Assembly: GCF_005222205.1 (NCBI RefSeq)
Contig: NZ_CP032346.1
Location: 248,001-312,000 of the forward strand
Direction: 5' to 3'
From: Azospirillum brasilense
GTDB taxonomy: Bacteria; Pseudomonadota; Alphaproteobacteria; Azospirillales; Azospirillaceae
DNA: 64,000 nt
The notes beneath the pieces are model-generated. The model saw nothing but the letters and a program-made list of their open reading frames with translations, was not told where the DNA came from and searched no databases. Positions within the stretch are counted from its first letter, which is position 1, and each line of letters opens with the position of its first letter. A program made the translations under genes and the position numbers. Shown here piece after piece: positions 26,500 to 33,704 of the stretch.

Positions 26500-27297
26500 C
26501 TAGGCGAAGGGAGCGCGCGTCACCAGCCCGGCGATTTCGCGCGCGAGAACGCGGGCGATCCTCTGCCGCGCCTTGGGGTCGCGCAGGATCGCCTCGTCCT
26601 TCGGATTCGACAGGAAGCCGGTTTCCAGCAGGACGGACGGGACGTCCGGCGCCTTGAGCACCGCGAAGTTGGCCGAGCGCATCGGGTTGTCGAGCAGCGG
26701 CATGTCCTTGCCGGCCCCCTTCACGATGGCGTGCCGGGCCACCAGCGCCGCGTGCTTGGTGTGGCGCGCCGTCAGGTCGAGCAGGATCTCCTTGACGGCC
26801 TTCTTGGCGTCCTTGACGTCGACGCCGCCCAGCCGGTCCACGGCGTTCTCCTTGCGCGCCAGCGCCGCGGCGAAGGAGTCGGAGCTTTTTTCGGACAGGG
26901 TGTAGGCCGACAGGCCGCGGGCCTCGCGGTTGGGCGCGCTGTCGGCGTGGATGGACACGAACAGGTCGGCCCGCGCCGCGCGCGCGGCGTCCACCCGCTC
27001 GCCCAGCGCCAGGAAGCGGTCGCCGTCGCGGGTCAGCGTCACGCCCAGCTTGTGCTGCCGTGACAGGAGGCGCCCGACCTCCTGCGCGATGTGCAGGGTG
27101 ATTTCCTTTTCCTGGGTGCCCCGGGCACCGATGGCGCCCGGGTCGATGCCGCCGTGGCCGGGGTCGAGCACCACCATGCGCGGCCGCGCCGCCGGGCGGG
27201 GCTTGGCCTGGGCGCCCGCGGCGTGCGGGAACAGCAAGGCGCCGGCCCCGGCGAGGGGGACGGTCAGCGCCAGCTGGAGAAGACGTCTGCGTTCCAT
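26500..27297 (-). CDS. N-acetylmuramoyl-L-alanine amidase (AmiC type)
   Basis: A 265-residue zinc amidase (Amidase_3). Motifs are 'VLDPGHGGIDPGAIG' with the first zinc His, 'EKEITLHIA' with the zinc Glu, 'FVSIHADSAP' with the second zinc His, and 'VLLETGFLSNPKDE' with the catalytic Glu. The N-terminus 'MERRRLLQLAL' followed by a hydrophobic stretch ending 'HAAGAQA' is a Tat-like signal, as in E. coli AmiA/AmiC. The start was set at 27297, with AGGGGCG upstream; the longer open frame is not needed. It cleaves peptide from glycan strands during daughter-cell separation. It lacks an AMIN domain, unlike full-length AmiC. Confidence 0.9.
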   Translation of the reverse strand: MERRRLLQLALTVPLAGAGALLFPHAAGAQAKPRPAARPRMVVLDPGHGGIDPGAIGARGTQEKEITLHIAQEVGRLLSRQHKLGVTLTRDGDRFLALGERVDAARAARADLFVSIHADSAPNREARGLSAYTLSEKSSDSFAAALARKENAVDRLGGVDVKDAKKAVKEILLDLTARHTKHAALVARHAIVKGAGKDMPLLDNPMRSANFAVLKAPDVPSVLLETGFLSNPKDEAILRDPKARQRIARVLAREIAGLVTRAPFA

Positions 27298-27589
27298 TCG
27301 CCCCTGATTCCGCAAGGAGTTGGGGCCGCCGAAACCAAAAGTCCTGAGCGCGATCGGAAAGGCGGCGTCCGGCCCGAACAGGCCTGAGGTTGAGCCCAAG
27401 GTGTGAGCGTTAACCAATGGGGACGCGCAAAAGGGTTGTCAAGGCCGGCCGGGTTAGCTCCGCCAATTGTCGCGGCCAAGCCGTCATGGAGGGCGCCGCC
27501 ACCCTATGAAGATTCGACTCTTTCCAAGAATTCCTTGATGATGATGGCTGAAAGCGCTAAAATTTTAGAAATAAGCTCGGGAGGTGGCG

Positions 27590-27757
27590 ATGTTGAGGAA
27601 AGCCTTGTTCAACATCATCCGGCAGGAGCAGCGCGAGGTCGAAGACGAACTCGAAAAGGAAGAGCGCCGCACGGCTCCCGACGTCGGCCGGGTGGTTGCG
27701 CTGCAGCGCGAGGTCACCGACCTGCGGCGCGAACTGGAACATTATCGCGACGTTTGA
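27590..27757 (+). CDS. Small charged coiled-coil protein (55 aa), unknown function
   Basis: A short gene below usual prediction limits. It starts ATG at 27590 with GGGAGG 6 nt upstream and encodes 55 residues, rich in Glu and Arg, with heptad-like spacing ('RQEQREVEDELEKEERR', 'VVALQREVTDLRRELEHYRDV'), predicting a coiled coil. A strong terminator follows 31 bp after the stop, which supports a real transcription unit. The sequence just upstream (27500-27585) is AT-richer than the surroundings, as in a promoter region. I do not recognise the family. Confidence 0.65.
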   Translation: MLRKALFNIIRQEQREVEDELEKEERRTAPDVGRVVALQREVTDLRRELEHYRDV

Positions 27758-27788
27758 TTCAACGAATACGAACGAATCAGTCCGCAAG

Positions 27789-27820
27789 CCCCTTTCCCGC
27801 AATGGCGGGGAAGGGGTTTT
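27789..27820 (+). terminator. Rho-independent terminator
   Basis: Stem CCCCTTTCCCGC with GCGGGGAAGGGG around an AATG loop (one unpaired position), followed by TTTT. It ends the transcript of the 55-aa gene. Confidence 0.85.
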
Positions 27821-28123
27821 CTGTATTCGCGACGGTTTTTCGGTGCCTGTGGCGACGCACCACTGTCATGCTGCGTTGCAGCATAAACATGCTTATTTCA
27901 TGAGCAGCGATCGGGTGCCGTCCTGGGCTTTGACCAGAATTTAATCATGGTGTGACGCGAAATCGTGGAAACCGTTGATCCAAAGCAATGGGGGCTGCGA
28001 TGGCGCCGTGCAGACTTCCGAGGTAGCCTGTTTGTCACAGGGGCGATTTATCCCATCCGGCCAAGCACATGAACGGACCGGGGCGGCGGGCTGCGGGATT
28101 GGGCGAGACCGATGACGAACCGC
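27821..28123. other. Intergenic region upstream of the first ExbB/ExbD-like cassette
   Basis: No gene is seen. It holds a perfect palindrome ATGCTGC-GTT-GCAGCAT at 27868-27884 and an inverted repeat CCTGT-N5-ACAGG at 28027-28041, about 90 bp upstream of the sigma-54 element. Either could be an activator site. The first matches the CTGC-N3-GCAG form recalled for PhaR-type regulators. Confidence 0.4.
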
Positions 28124-28139
28124 TGGCACGCCGGTTGCG
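28124..28139 (+). promoter_or_regulatory. Sigma-54 promoter of cassette copy 1
   Basis: TGGCACGCCGGTTGCG matches the sigma-54 consensus (TGGCACG-N4-TTGC) at every key base and at exact spacing. It lies 63 bp before the ATG at 28187, and the gene has its own GGAGGG ribosome site. This is the best -24/-12 match in the window. Confidence 0.8.
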
Positions 28140-28186
28140 GAGTGCCAGTCCGAACGCTCCCTGCTCCCTGGATGGAGGGCTGCCCG

Positions 28187-28930
28187 ATGTCGGACGCTGT
28201 TTCGGACGCCATGGCCGATGACGCCCAGAACGTCCCCGTTCATTCCCACGTGCCCACCGTGCGCCGCCGCCGCGGCGGCCAACTGACCGCCGGCCTGTCG
28301 CTGGTGTCGCAACGCTACCTGCTGCTTCTGCGCTTCGCGGTGGTCAACGCCGCCGGTTTCGCCCTTCTCGCCGCCGCCTGGGCGGAAGGGCTGATCGACC
28401 CCATCGTCGCCACCGACAGCACGCATCTCTGCCTGCTGATCTTCCTGGTCTTCCTGGCCGGGCTGGGGCTGTCGGCGCAGCGCATCCTGCGCACCAGCCG
28501 CGAACTGAACCGCGCCAAGGAATTCGATCCCTCCGTCCCGTCGCGCGCCGCGCGCTATCTGGCGGAGGTCCGCGGGCGGGATTCCGGTGCGCGGTCGATC
28601 GCCGCGTCGTCCCTGAAATTCAAGCTGTCGGCGCGCATCGGCACGGTGCGGCAGATCTCCTCGACCCTGGTGATCCTCGGGCTGATCGGTACCGTCATCG
28701 GCTTCATCATGGCCCTGTCGGGCGTCGACCCGGAGAAGGCCGGCGACATCGCCGCCATCGGCCCGATGGTGTCGAAGCTGATCGAGGGGATGGCCGTCGC
28801 GCTCTACACCACGCTGGTCGGCGGCGTCCTGAACATCTGGCTGAACATCAACATCGGCCTGCTGTCGGGCGCCACGGTGAACCTGATCACCGAGATCGTC
28901 GCCGTGGGGGAACGCCATGCAGGCCCTTGA
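28187..28930 (+). CDS. ExbB/TolQ/MotA-like channel subunit, cassette copy 1
   Basis: A 247-residue inner-membrane protein with predicted helices near 47-66, 80-97, 157-178 and 199-220. The last two carry the proton-channel signature: 'VILGLIGTVIGFIMAL' and 'IEGMAVALYTTLVGGVLN', equivalent to 'GLLGTVWGI' and 'EALVATAIGL' in TolQ/ExbB. A cytoplasmic loop of about 60 residues separates helices 2 and 3. Start ATG 28187 has GGAGGG at 7 nt; an upstream in-frame ATG is not supported. It overlaps the next gene by 14 bp. It is paralogous to the gene at 52747. No TonB, Tol, Pal or flagellar motor genes are nearby. Likely the stator-type pore of a proton-driven complex with unknown output. Confidence 0.78.
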   Translation: MSDAVSDAMADDAQNVPVHSHVPTVRRRRGGQLTAGLSLVSQRYLLLLRFAVVNAAGFALLAAAWAEGLIDPIVATDSTHLCLLIFLVFLAGLGLSAQRILRTSRELNRAKEFDPSVPSRAARYLAEVRGRDSGARSIAASSLKFKLSARIGTVRQISSTLVILGLIGTVIGFIMALSGVDPEKAGDIAAIGPMVSKLIEGMAVALYTTLVGGVLNIWLNINIGLLSGATVNLITEIVAVGERHAGP

Positions 28931-29528
28931 CCAGTTCGAGGAGGACGACGCCGGCACCGTCTTCCGCGACGTCATCACGCTGGCGCTCTGCGGCTTCGTG
29001 GCGGTGGTCATCCTGCTGCTTCCCCACATCCGGCCCGAGGCCAAGCAGGCCGACACGGCGGGCGTCGCGGCACCCGGCAACGTCATGGTCGAGGCCCGCT
29101 GGCCCGACGAGCTGGACGCCGACGTGGACCTGTGGGTGGAGGCGCCGGGCGACGTGCCGGTCGGCTACTCCAACAAGTCCGGCGTGATCTTCAACCTGCT
29201 GCGCGACGATCTCGGCCGCAACGCCGACCCGACGAAGCTGAACTACGAGGCCAGCTACAGCCGCGGCATTCCGCCCGGCGAATACGCGGTGAACCTGCAC
29301 CTCTACCGCAACAAGGCGGTGGTCTTCCCGGTCCCGGTCACCGTGGTGGTCAGCGCCAAGCGGCCGGACGGCGACAACGCCCGCCAGCTCCTCGCCACCA
29401 CCGTCCAGCTCGACCGGGAAGGGCAGGAACTGACCGTCTTCCGCTTCAAGCTGACGGAGTCCGGCGAACTGGTCGGCGACAGCGTGCACAGCCTCTACAA
29501 GCCCCTGCGCAGCGGGAGGAAATCATGA
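28917..29528 (+). CDS. ExbD-like one-helix protein with DUF2135/YfaP-like periplasmic domain, copy 1
   Basis: A 203-residue protein. A short cytoplasmic N-terminus leads to one helix, 'FRDVITLALCGFVAVVILLLP', in which Asp18 stands at the start of the membrane segment, as the essential Asp does in ExbD, TolR and MotB. The periplasmic part lacks an OmpA or ExbD/TolR fold signature. Instead it has 'DADVDLWVEAPGDVPVGYSNKSG', 'NLLRDDLG', 'SYSRGIPPGEYAVNLHLY' and 'GQELTVFRFKLTESGEL', resembling DUF2135/YfaP-type secreted domains. It overlaps the channel gene and the third gene, so all three are translationally coupled. Copy 2 (53397) keeps all these motifs. Confidence 0.75.
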   Translation: MQALDQFEEDDAGTVFRDVITLALCGFVAVVILLLPHIRPEAKQADTAGVAAPGNVMVEARWPDELDADVDLWVEAPGDVPVGYSNKSGVIFNLLRDDLGRNADPTKLNYEASYSRGIPPGEYAVNLHLYRNKAVVFPVPVTVVVSAKRPDGDNARQLLATTVQLDREGQELTVFRFKLTESGELVGDSVHSLYKPLRSGRKS

Positions 29529-30046
29529 CCCAACTGCTCGACTTCCAGGTTGCCGCGGTCGCCCTGGCCGCCACGCTCGCCACCATCGCCATCTGGGCGC
29601 CGCGCCGGCTGTGGGTGAAGGTGTCGGCGGTCGCCGTTTCCATCGGCTTCATGCCCGTCGCCTACGCCGGCATGGCCGACCTGCTGAGCAAGCCGAAGCC
29701 GGTCCGCATGGAATGGGCGCAGAGCGCCACCGCCCAGGCCACCATCCTGGGCGCGCAGATCAAGGAGGGGCAGGGGATCTACCTGTGGCTCCAGCTGGAG
29801 GGCGGGGCCGAGCCGCGCTATTACAAGCTGGCCTGGGACCAGAAGCTGGCCGAACAGCTCCAGCAGGCGATGCGCGAGGCGGAGAGGAACCGGTCCGGCA
29901 TGGCGATGACCTTGCCCTTCGAGAAGACGCTGGATCCCAACAAGCCGAAATTCTACGCCCTGCCGCAGCCGCAGCTTCCGGAGAAGAACGGCGAGGAGGG
30001 CGGGCCGGGACCGATGGTCTACCGTCACCCCGGCATGGACGCCTGA
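29525..30046 (+). CDS. Two-helix membrane partner protein, cassette copy 1
   Basis: A 173-residue protein with two N-terminal hydrophobic helices (about 9-27 and 32-48) and a soluble C-terminal domain. Motifs shared with the copy-2 protein are 'KPV.(M/L)EW', 'AKVLSA/ATILGA' position, 'YKLAWDQKLAEQLQQA' against 'YRLPWDRRMAEQLQEA', 'LPFE' and 'FYA.PQP..P.K', plus a Gly/Pro-rich tail ending in 'HPG'. I do not recognise the family. ATG overlaps the stop of the ExbD-like gene (ATGA). Whether the soluble part faces cytoplasm or periplasm is not settled; an even number of helices with a short N-terminus allows either. Confidence 0.72.
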   Translation: MTQLLDFQVAAVALAATLATIAIWAPRRLWVKVSAVAVSIGFMPVAYAGMADLLSKPKPVRMEWAQSATAQATILGAQIKEGQGIYLWLQLEGGAEPRYYKLAWDQKLAEQLQQAMREAERNRSGMAMTLPFEKTLDPNKPKFYALPQPQLPEKNGEEGGPGPMVYRHPGMDA

Positions 30047-30088
30047 CGCCGCGGATTCGACCAGACCGTGACGCTGGGTGAGGCGCGC

Positions 30089-30475
30089 TTATCCCAGCTT
30101 CACGTACCCCCGCTCGATCACCCGTTCCGCCGCCTCGAAGACCGCCTGCATCTCCTCGTAGGCGCGGCGGACGCGGGCCAGCTCCTCGATGGCGGCGGCG
30201 TTGGGGTGCCGGTGATCCGCCACCTTCAGCCCGGCGCGCAGGTAGTCCGCCCGCAGCTCCGCCACCCGCACGGCCATGCGCAGGAAGGAGGTTTGGTCGA
30301 GGTTGGGCAGCTCGCGCCCCATCACCTCGCAGTTCGCCTCCAGAACCGCCGCTTCCATGTTTTCCAGGAAGTGCATGATCCGGTGCCGCGAGGTGCTTTC
30401 CGCCGCTTCCGGCGTCAGCAGCTTGTCAACCTTGCCCTTGGCGTATTCGCCGATGATCTTGCCGCCCATGCCCAT
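30089..30475 (-). CDS. Conserved helical hypothetical protein (128 aa)
   Basis: A 128-residue soluble protein, mostly helical, with 'EYAKGKVDKLLTPEAAESTSRHRIMHFLENMEAAVLEANCEVMGRELPNLD' cut into helices, followed by 'RVRRAYEEMQAVFEAAERVIERGYVKLG'. A GGAGGCG precedes the ATG. It is convergent with cassette copy 1 (42 bp apart) and divergent from purU. I do not recognise the family and see no catalytic motif. Confidence 0.7.
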   Translation of the reverse strand: MGMGGKIIGEYAKGKVDKLLTPEAAESTSRHRIMHFLENMEAAVLEANCEVMGRELPNLDQTSFLRMAVRVAELRADYLRAGLKVADHRHPNAAAIEELARVRRAYEEMQAVFEAAERVIERGYVKLG

Positions 30476-30658
30476 GGTTCGCCTCCGCTAGCTCGCCTCC
30501 GCGGTCGGCCCGATGCCGAAACGGTGCATCATCGCATGGGAATCCTTACCAAATGCTGCCGGAAGGGCGTTCCGGTATTCCCACATTGCACGATGCATCC
30601 CGCCGACGATCGTGCTAGGGAATCCGCCCTCGATTCCAGGTCGCAACGGTAGGCGCGC

Positions 30659-31525
30659 ATGTCCGGCACCGCTTCTGAATACATCCTCACCGTCTCGTGC
30701 CCCGACGCCGTGGGCATCGTCTACGCCGTGTCGGGCTTCCTGGCCGAGCGGTCGTGCAACATCATCGACAGCGCGCAGTTCGGCGACCGCGGGACCAATC
30801 TGTTCTTCCTGCGCATCCATTTCTCCGCCGAGCCGTCGGGGCCGTCGCAGGCGGAGCTTCAGGCGGCCTTCGCCGAGCAGGTGGCCGAACGCTTCGGCAT
30901 GACCTGGAAGCTGCACGACGCCGGGCGGCGCCAGCGGGTGCTGATCATGGTCTCGAAGTTCGGGCATTGCCTGAACGACCTGCTCTACCGCTACCGCACC
31001 GGCTATCTGCCGATCGAGATTCCGGCCATCGTCTCCAACCACCGCGACTTCTACCAGCTCGCGGCGTGGCACAACATTCCCTTCCATTACCTGCCGCTGA
31101 CCAGCGACACCAAGGCCCAGCAGGAGGCCAGGCTGCTGGAGATCGCGGAGCAGGAGAAGGTCGATCTGGTCGTGCTCGCCCGCTACATGCAGGTGCTGTC
31201 GCCGGCCCTGTGCGAGCGGATGGCCGGGCGGGTCATCAACATCCACCATTCCTTCCTGCCCAGCTTCAAGGGCGCCAAGCCGTACCACCAGGCGCACGCC
31301 CGCGGCGTGAAGCTGATCGGCGCCACCGCCCACTACGTCACCTCGAACCTGGACGAGGGGCCGATCATCGAGCAGGAGGCGGAGCGCGTCGACCACACGA
31401 TGACGCCCGACGACCTGGTGGCCATCGGGCGCGACATCGAGAACATCGTGCTGGCTCGGGCGGTCCGCTACCACGTCGAACACCGCGTCCTGCTGAACGG
31501 CGGGCGCACGGTCGTCTTCAAGTAA
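30659..31525 (+). CDS. purU: Formyltetrahydrofolate deformylase
   Basis: A 288-residue PurU. The N-terminal ACT-like regulatory domain (1 to about 85) begins 'YILTVSCPDAVGIVYAVSGFLAE'. The C-terminal formyltransferase-type hydrolase domain has 'VLIMVSKFGHCLNDLLYRYRTG', 'VLARYMQVLSP', the active-site 'NIHHSFLPSFKGAKPYHQA' and 'GATAHYVTSNLDEGPIIEQ' with the conserved Asp. It releases formate from 10-formyl-THF to balance one-carbon pools. It appears monocistronic, with a GC hairpin 12 bp after the stop. Confidence 0.95.
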   Translation: MSGTASEYILTVSCPDAVGIVYAVSGFLAERSCNIIDSAQFGDRGTNLFFLRIHFSAEPSGPSQAELQAAFAEQVAERFGMTWKLHDAGRRQRVLIMVSKFGHCLNDLLYRYRTGYLPIEIPAIVSNHRDFYQLAAWHNIPFHYLPLTSDTKAQQEARLLEIAEQEKVDLVVLARYMQVLSPALCERMAGRVINIHHSFLPSFKGAKPYHQAHARGVKLIGATAHYVTSNLDEGPIIEQEAERVDHTMTPDDLVAIGRDIENIVLARAVRYHVEHRVLLNGGRTVVFK

Positions 31526-31537
31526 GACGGTCGTCGA

Positions 31538-31557
31538 GCAGGGCCGGCTGGCCCTGC
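31538..31557. terminator. Hairpin between convergent purU and phyR
   Basis: Perfect 8-bp stem GCAGGGCC / GGCCCTGC with GGCT loop, between two convergent genes. It lacks a clear T-tract, so its strength as an intrinsic terminator is uncertain. Confidence 0.5.
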
Positions 31558-31575
31558 CCATCCCTCCGTGGAAGC

Positions 31576-32370
31576 TCAGTGCTTCATGGCGAGCGAGGCT
31601 TCCTCGGGGTGGGGGGTGAAGACCGCGCGGGTGATCGCCTGTTCGATCTGCTCGCGGGTGAAAGGCTTGGGGATCACCGGGCCGAGATGCTCCAGCCCCT
31701 GCTTGGCCAGTTCGTTGGGGAAGGCGGTGACGAAGATCACCGGCAGGAAGCGCTTGCGGCGGAGTTCCCGCGCCACCTCGATCCCGTTGTCGCCCTCGGC
31801 CAGACGGATGTCCATCAGCGCCAGCGTCGGGGAGTGGCGGGACGCCAAAGTCAGCGCCTCGTCCATGGTGGCGGCGTTGCCGCAGACGGTGTGGCCCATG
31901 CCGCGCACCGTCTCCGCCAGATCGAAGGCGATGATGGCGTCGTCCTCGACGATCAGGATCGTCGCCGTCAGCTTCGACCGCACCCGCTCGCGCGCGAAGT
32001 TCAACCGTTCCACAGCGTCTTCCGGGGCGATGCCCAGAACGGTGGCGGCATCGGCGACCGGCAGGTCCTCCAGGTTGACCAGCAGGTAGAGCCGCCGGTC
32101 CATCTCGTCCAGGCTGTGCAGCGCCGCTTCGACCGGATGGCCACCGGGCGAGCCGGCCCGGGCGCCCGAGCTGTCCTGCAACTGGTTCAGGTACCGGTAG
32201 AGCGAGCCGCGCGACAGGTCCGATGCCGCCGACCCTCCCGGCCCGTCCAGGCACCATTCCAGCGTGCGCGTCACCAGGGCATCCCCCTGCGTCGACGTGC
32301 CGGTCAAGGCCCGCGCGTAGCGTCGCAGATAAGGCAGATGTTCCATCAGGTGGCGGGTGTTCTGATCCAT
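31576..32370 (-). CDS. phyR: PhyR-type response regulator (general stress response anti-anti-sigma factor)
   Basis: A 264-residue protein with the PhyR layout: a sigma-factor-like domain (about 1-130, 'HLPYLRRYARALTG...ALVTRTLE', 'LYLLVNLEDLPVADAATVLGIAPEDAVERLN') followed by a receiver domain (about 136-255). The receiver has acidic Asp143/Asp144, phosphoacceptor Asp187 in 'ALMDIRLAEG', Thr215 and Lys235. In alphaproteobacteria phosphorylated PhyR binds NepR and frees the EcfG sigma factor. nepR, ecfG and the kinase are not beside it, which is unusual. EcfG-like promoter matches occur near the genes at 32966 and 51747. Confidence 0.9.
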   Translation of the reverse strand: MDQNTRHLMEHLPYLRRYARALTGTSTQGDALVTRTLEWCLDGPGGSAASDLSRGSLYRYLNQLQDSSGARAGSPGGHPVEAALHSLDEMDRRLYLLVNLEDLPVADAATVLGIAPEDAVERLNFARERVRSKLTATILIVEDDAIIAFDLAETVRGMGHTVCGNAATMDEALTLASRHSPTLALMDIRLAEGDNGIEVARELRRKRFLPVIFVTAFPNELAKQGLEHLGPVIPKPFTREQIEQAITRAVFTPHPEEASLAMKH

Positions 32371-32965
32371 GACGTTTTCCCCGTACCTCCAGCCAGTGCG
32401 GACCGCCGAGTGGCGCTGGCTTGCCTGCCGCGTTTCCCGGACTTTCCCGAATGTTCCCGTCCGAACGCTTACAAAGTTAAGTTCATATGGCGCAGTTCGC
32501 GCCGTATCGGGAGTGACGACGAAAGGGTTATTCGGGATAGCTTGATCGGATTAAGTCCACTCGCCGTACGGGATGCGTCCTAGCCCCTTCGCTTGGGCGC
32601 GACGCCCCTCGGGATGGCGCTCAGCCGTTCGATGCGCTGCAGTTGCGAGGGCGGCGGAACAATCGGCCGGGGGCGGTTGTTGGGTGAGCCAATGGTGTGA
32701 TTCCTCCCTGAACCGCCATGAACTGCCGCCGCAGCGCCTGTCCCAGCGGGGACGCGCCGGCGGCGTTTTTTTTGCACGGCGTCGAAAAAAACCGCGCCGG
32801 TGGGCTTGCGCCGGGATGAGTGCGATATTACTGACTGTCCCCGGCGTCGCGCACCGGTGGTGGAACGGCGTCAAAGCCGCCCGGCACCGTCACGCCAGAC
32901 CCGTGCCTGTCGAACCGCGTATGCCAGGGCCGCGTATGCCAGGGCCGCGCATGCCAGAGTCGCGT
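32371..32965. other. Long intergenic region between phyR and the 187-aa gene
   Basis: No convincing gene. On the + strand GGAAC-N17-TGTT at 32656-32681 resembles an EcfG promoter. At 32755-32800 an imperfect inverted repeat (GC arms plus opposing T8 and A7 runs) could form a long hairpin. From 32921 to 32968 four near-copies of a 15-bp unit each carry an in-frame ATG. Long frames on either strand here look like read-through without family resemblance. Confidence 0.45.
32656..32681 (+). promoter_or_regulatory. Possible EcfG-type promoter
   Basis: GGAAC, 17 bases, TGTT, compared with the recalled consensus GGAAC-N16/17-CGTT. It is about 240-285 bp upstream of the possible starts of the following gene, and next to phyR. 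The -10 part is one base off. Confidence 0.35.
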
Positions 32966-33529
32966 ATGACCGAACCAGATTTCGACCCGGCAGACTCTGA
33001 TCGGCCCGCTTCCGATCCGCCGGTGACCGATGGCATGGCGCCGGACGAACTGGCGGACTTCCATGCCTGGCGGCAGCGCGTGGTCGGCACCAACATTTCC
33101 GACAAGACCCTGCTGGCGACCGATTATCTCAATCACTTCAACGAAATCGTGATGCTGATCGAGATGATTCCGGACATGCCGGACATGCTGGAGGAATGCC
33201 TGATCTGGCAACCCAAGAGCTACCAGGAACATTTCCGCGACAGCGGCTTCTCGGACAAGGATCTGGCCATCGAGGCGTACGGCCACGTCCCGGCCAAGTT
33301 CAAGCGGCCGTTCGAGGACACCATCGCCCAGGCGCATCAGGTGGTCCGCCACACGCTGGAGCGCGTGTCCGTCGACATCAAGGATGGGGCGGGCGAGAAG
33401 CTGCGGGTGGACTGCCAGACTTCGGTCGCTATGATCCACCGAATCATCCAGGTCGCCAACGGCATCATCCACGGGACCGCCCACGTCATGGAGCAGGGCG
33501 AAATCGACCTGTATCTGAGCGCCGACTGA
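32966..33529 (+). CDS. Conserved hypothetical protein (187 aa or slightly longer)
   Basis: A soluble, acidic-then-helical protein. Its first 35 residues are Pro/Asp-rich and low in complexity. From about residue 38 a folded domain begins, 'FHAWRQRVVGTNISDKTLLATDYLNHFNEIVML', with 'MLEECLIWQPKSYQEHFRDSGFSDKDLAIEAYGHVP' and 'VAMIHRIIQVANGIIHGTAHVMEQGEIDLYLSAD'. I do not recognise the family. Four in-frame ATGs (32921, 32936, 32951, 32966) arise from a tandem 15-bp repeat, so the exact start is open; the last leaves out the repeat-encoded MPGPR units. A hairpin (CGGGC-loop-GCCCG) lies just after the stop. Confidence 0.7.
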   Translation: MTEPDFDPADSDRPASDPPVTDGMAPDELADFHAWRQRVVGTNISDKTLLATDYLNHFNEIVMLIEMIPDMPDMLEECLIWQPKSYQEHFRDSGFSDKDLAIEAYGHVPAKFKRPFEDTIAQAHQVVRHTLERVSVDIKDGAGEKLRVDCQTSVAMIHRIIQVANGIIHGTAHVMEQGEIDLYLSAD

Positions 33530-33579
33530 GCGGTCGACCGCGTCGGGCAAAAACGCCCGATCTCTGCGCAGATGATCAT

Positions 33580-33596
33580 TGCTTGTGCACCAAGCA
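33580..33596. promoter_or_regulatory. Palindrome upstream of marR-type gene
   Basis: TGCTTG-N5-CAAGCA, a perfect 6-bp-arm inverted repeat 109 bp before the GTG start of the MarR gene. Its size and symmetry fit a MarR-family operator, possibly for autoregulation with the CoA ligase gene behind it. Confidence 0.45.
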
Positions 33597-33704
33597 TTCT
33601 TTCCTTGCATGGCTCAAAGGCCGAGCGTCCAACTACAGTAAGCCTTCGAACGAAGAAGAGGCGGCGCTGCGGCGGATGCCTCCCACCGGGAGTGGAGACA
33701 GACC

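Noticed and set aside
28124..30046. Interpretation of cassette copy 1 as a Zorya-type defence system or a flagellar stator
   Set aside because: The second protein lacks the OmpA/peptidoglycan-binding domain of ZorB/MotB, and no zorC/D or zorE genes are nearby.
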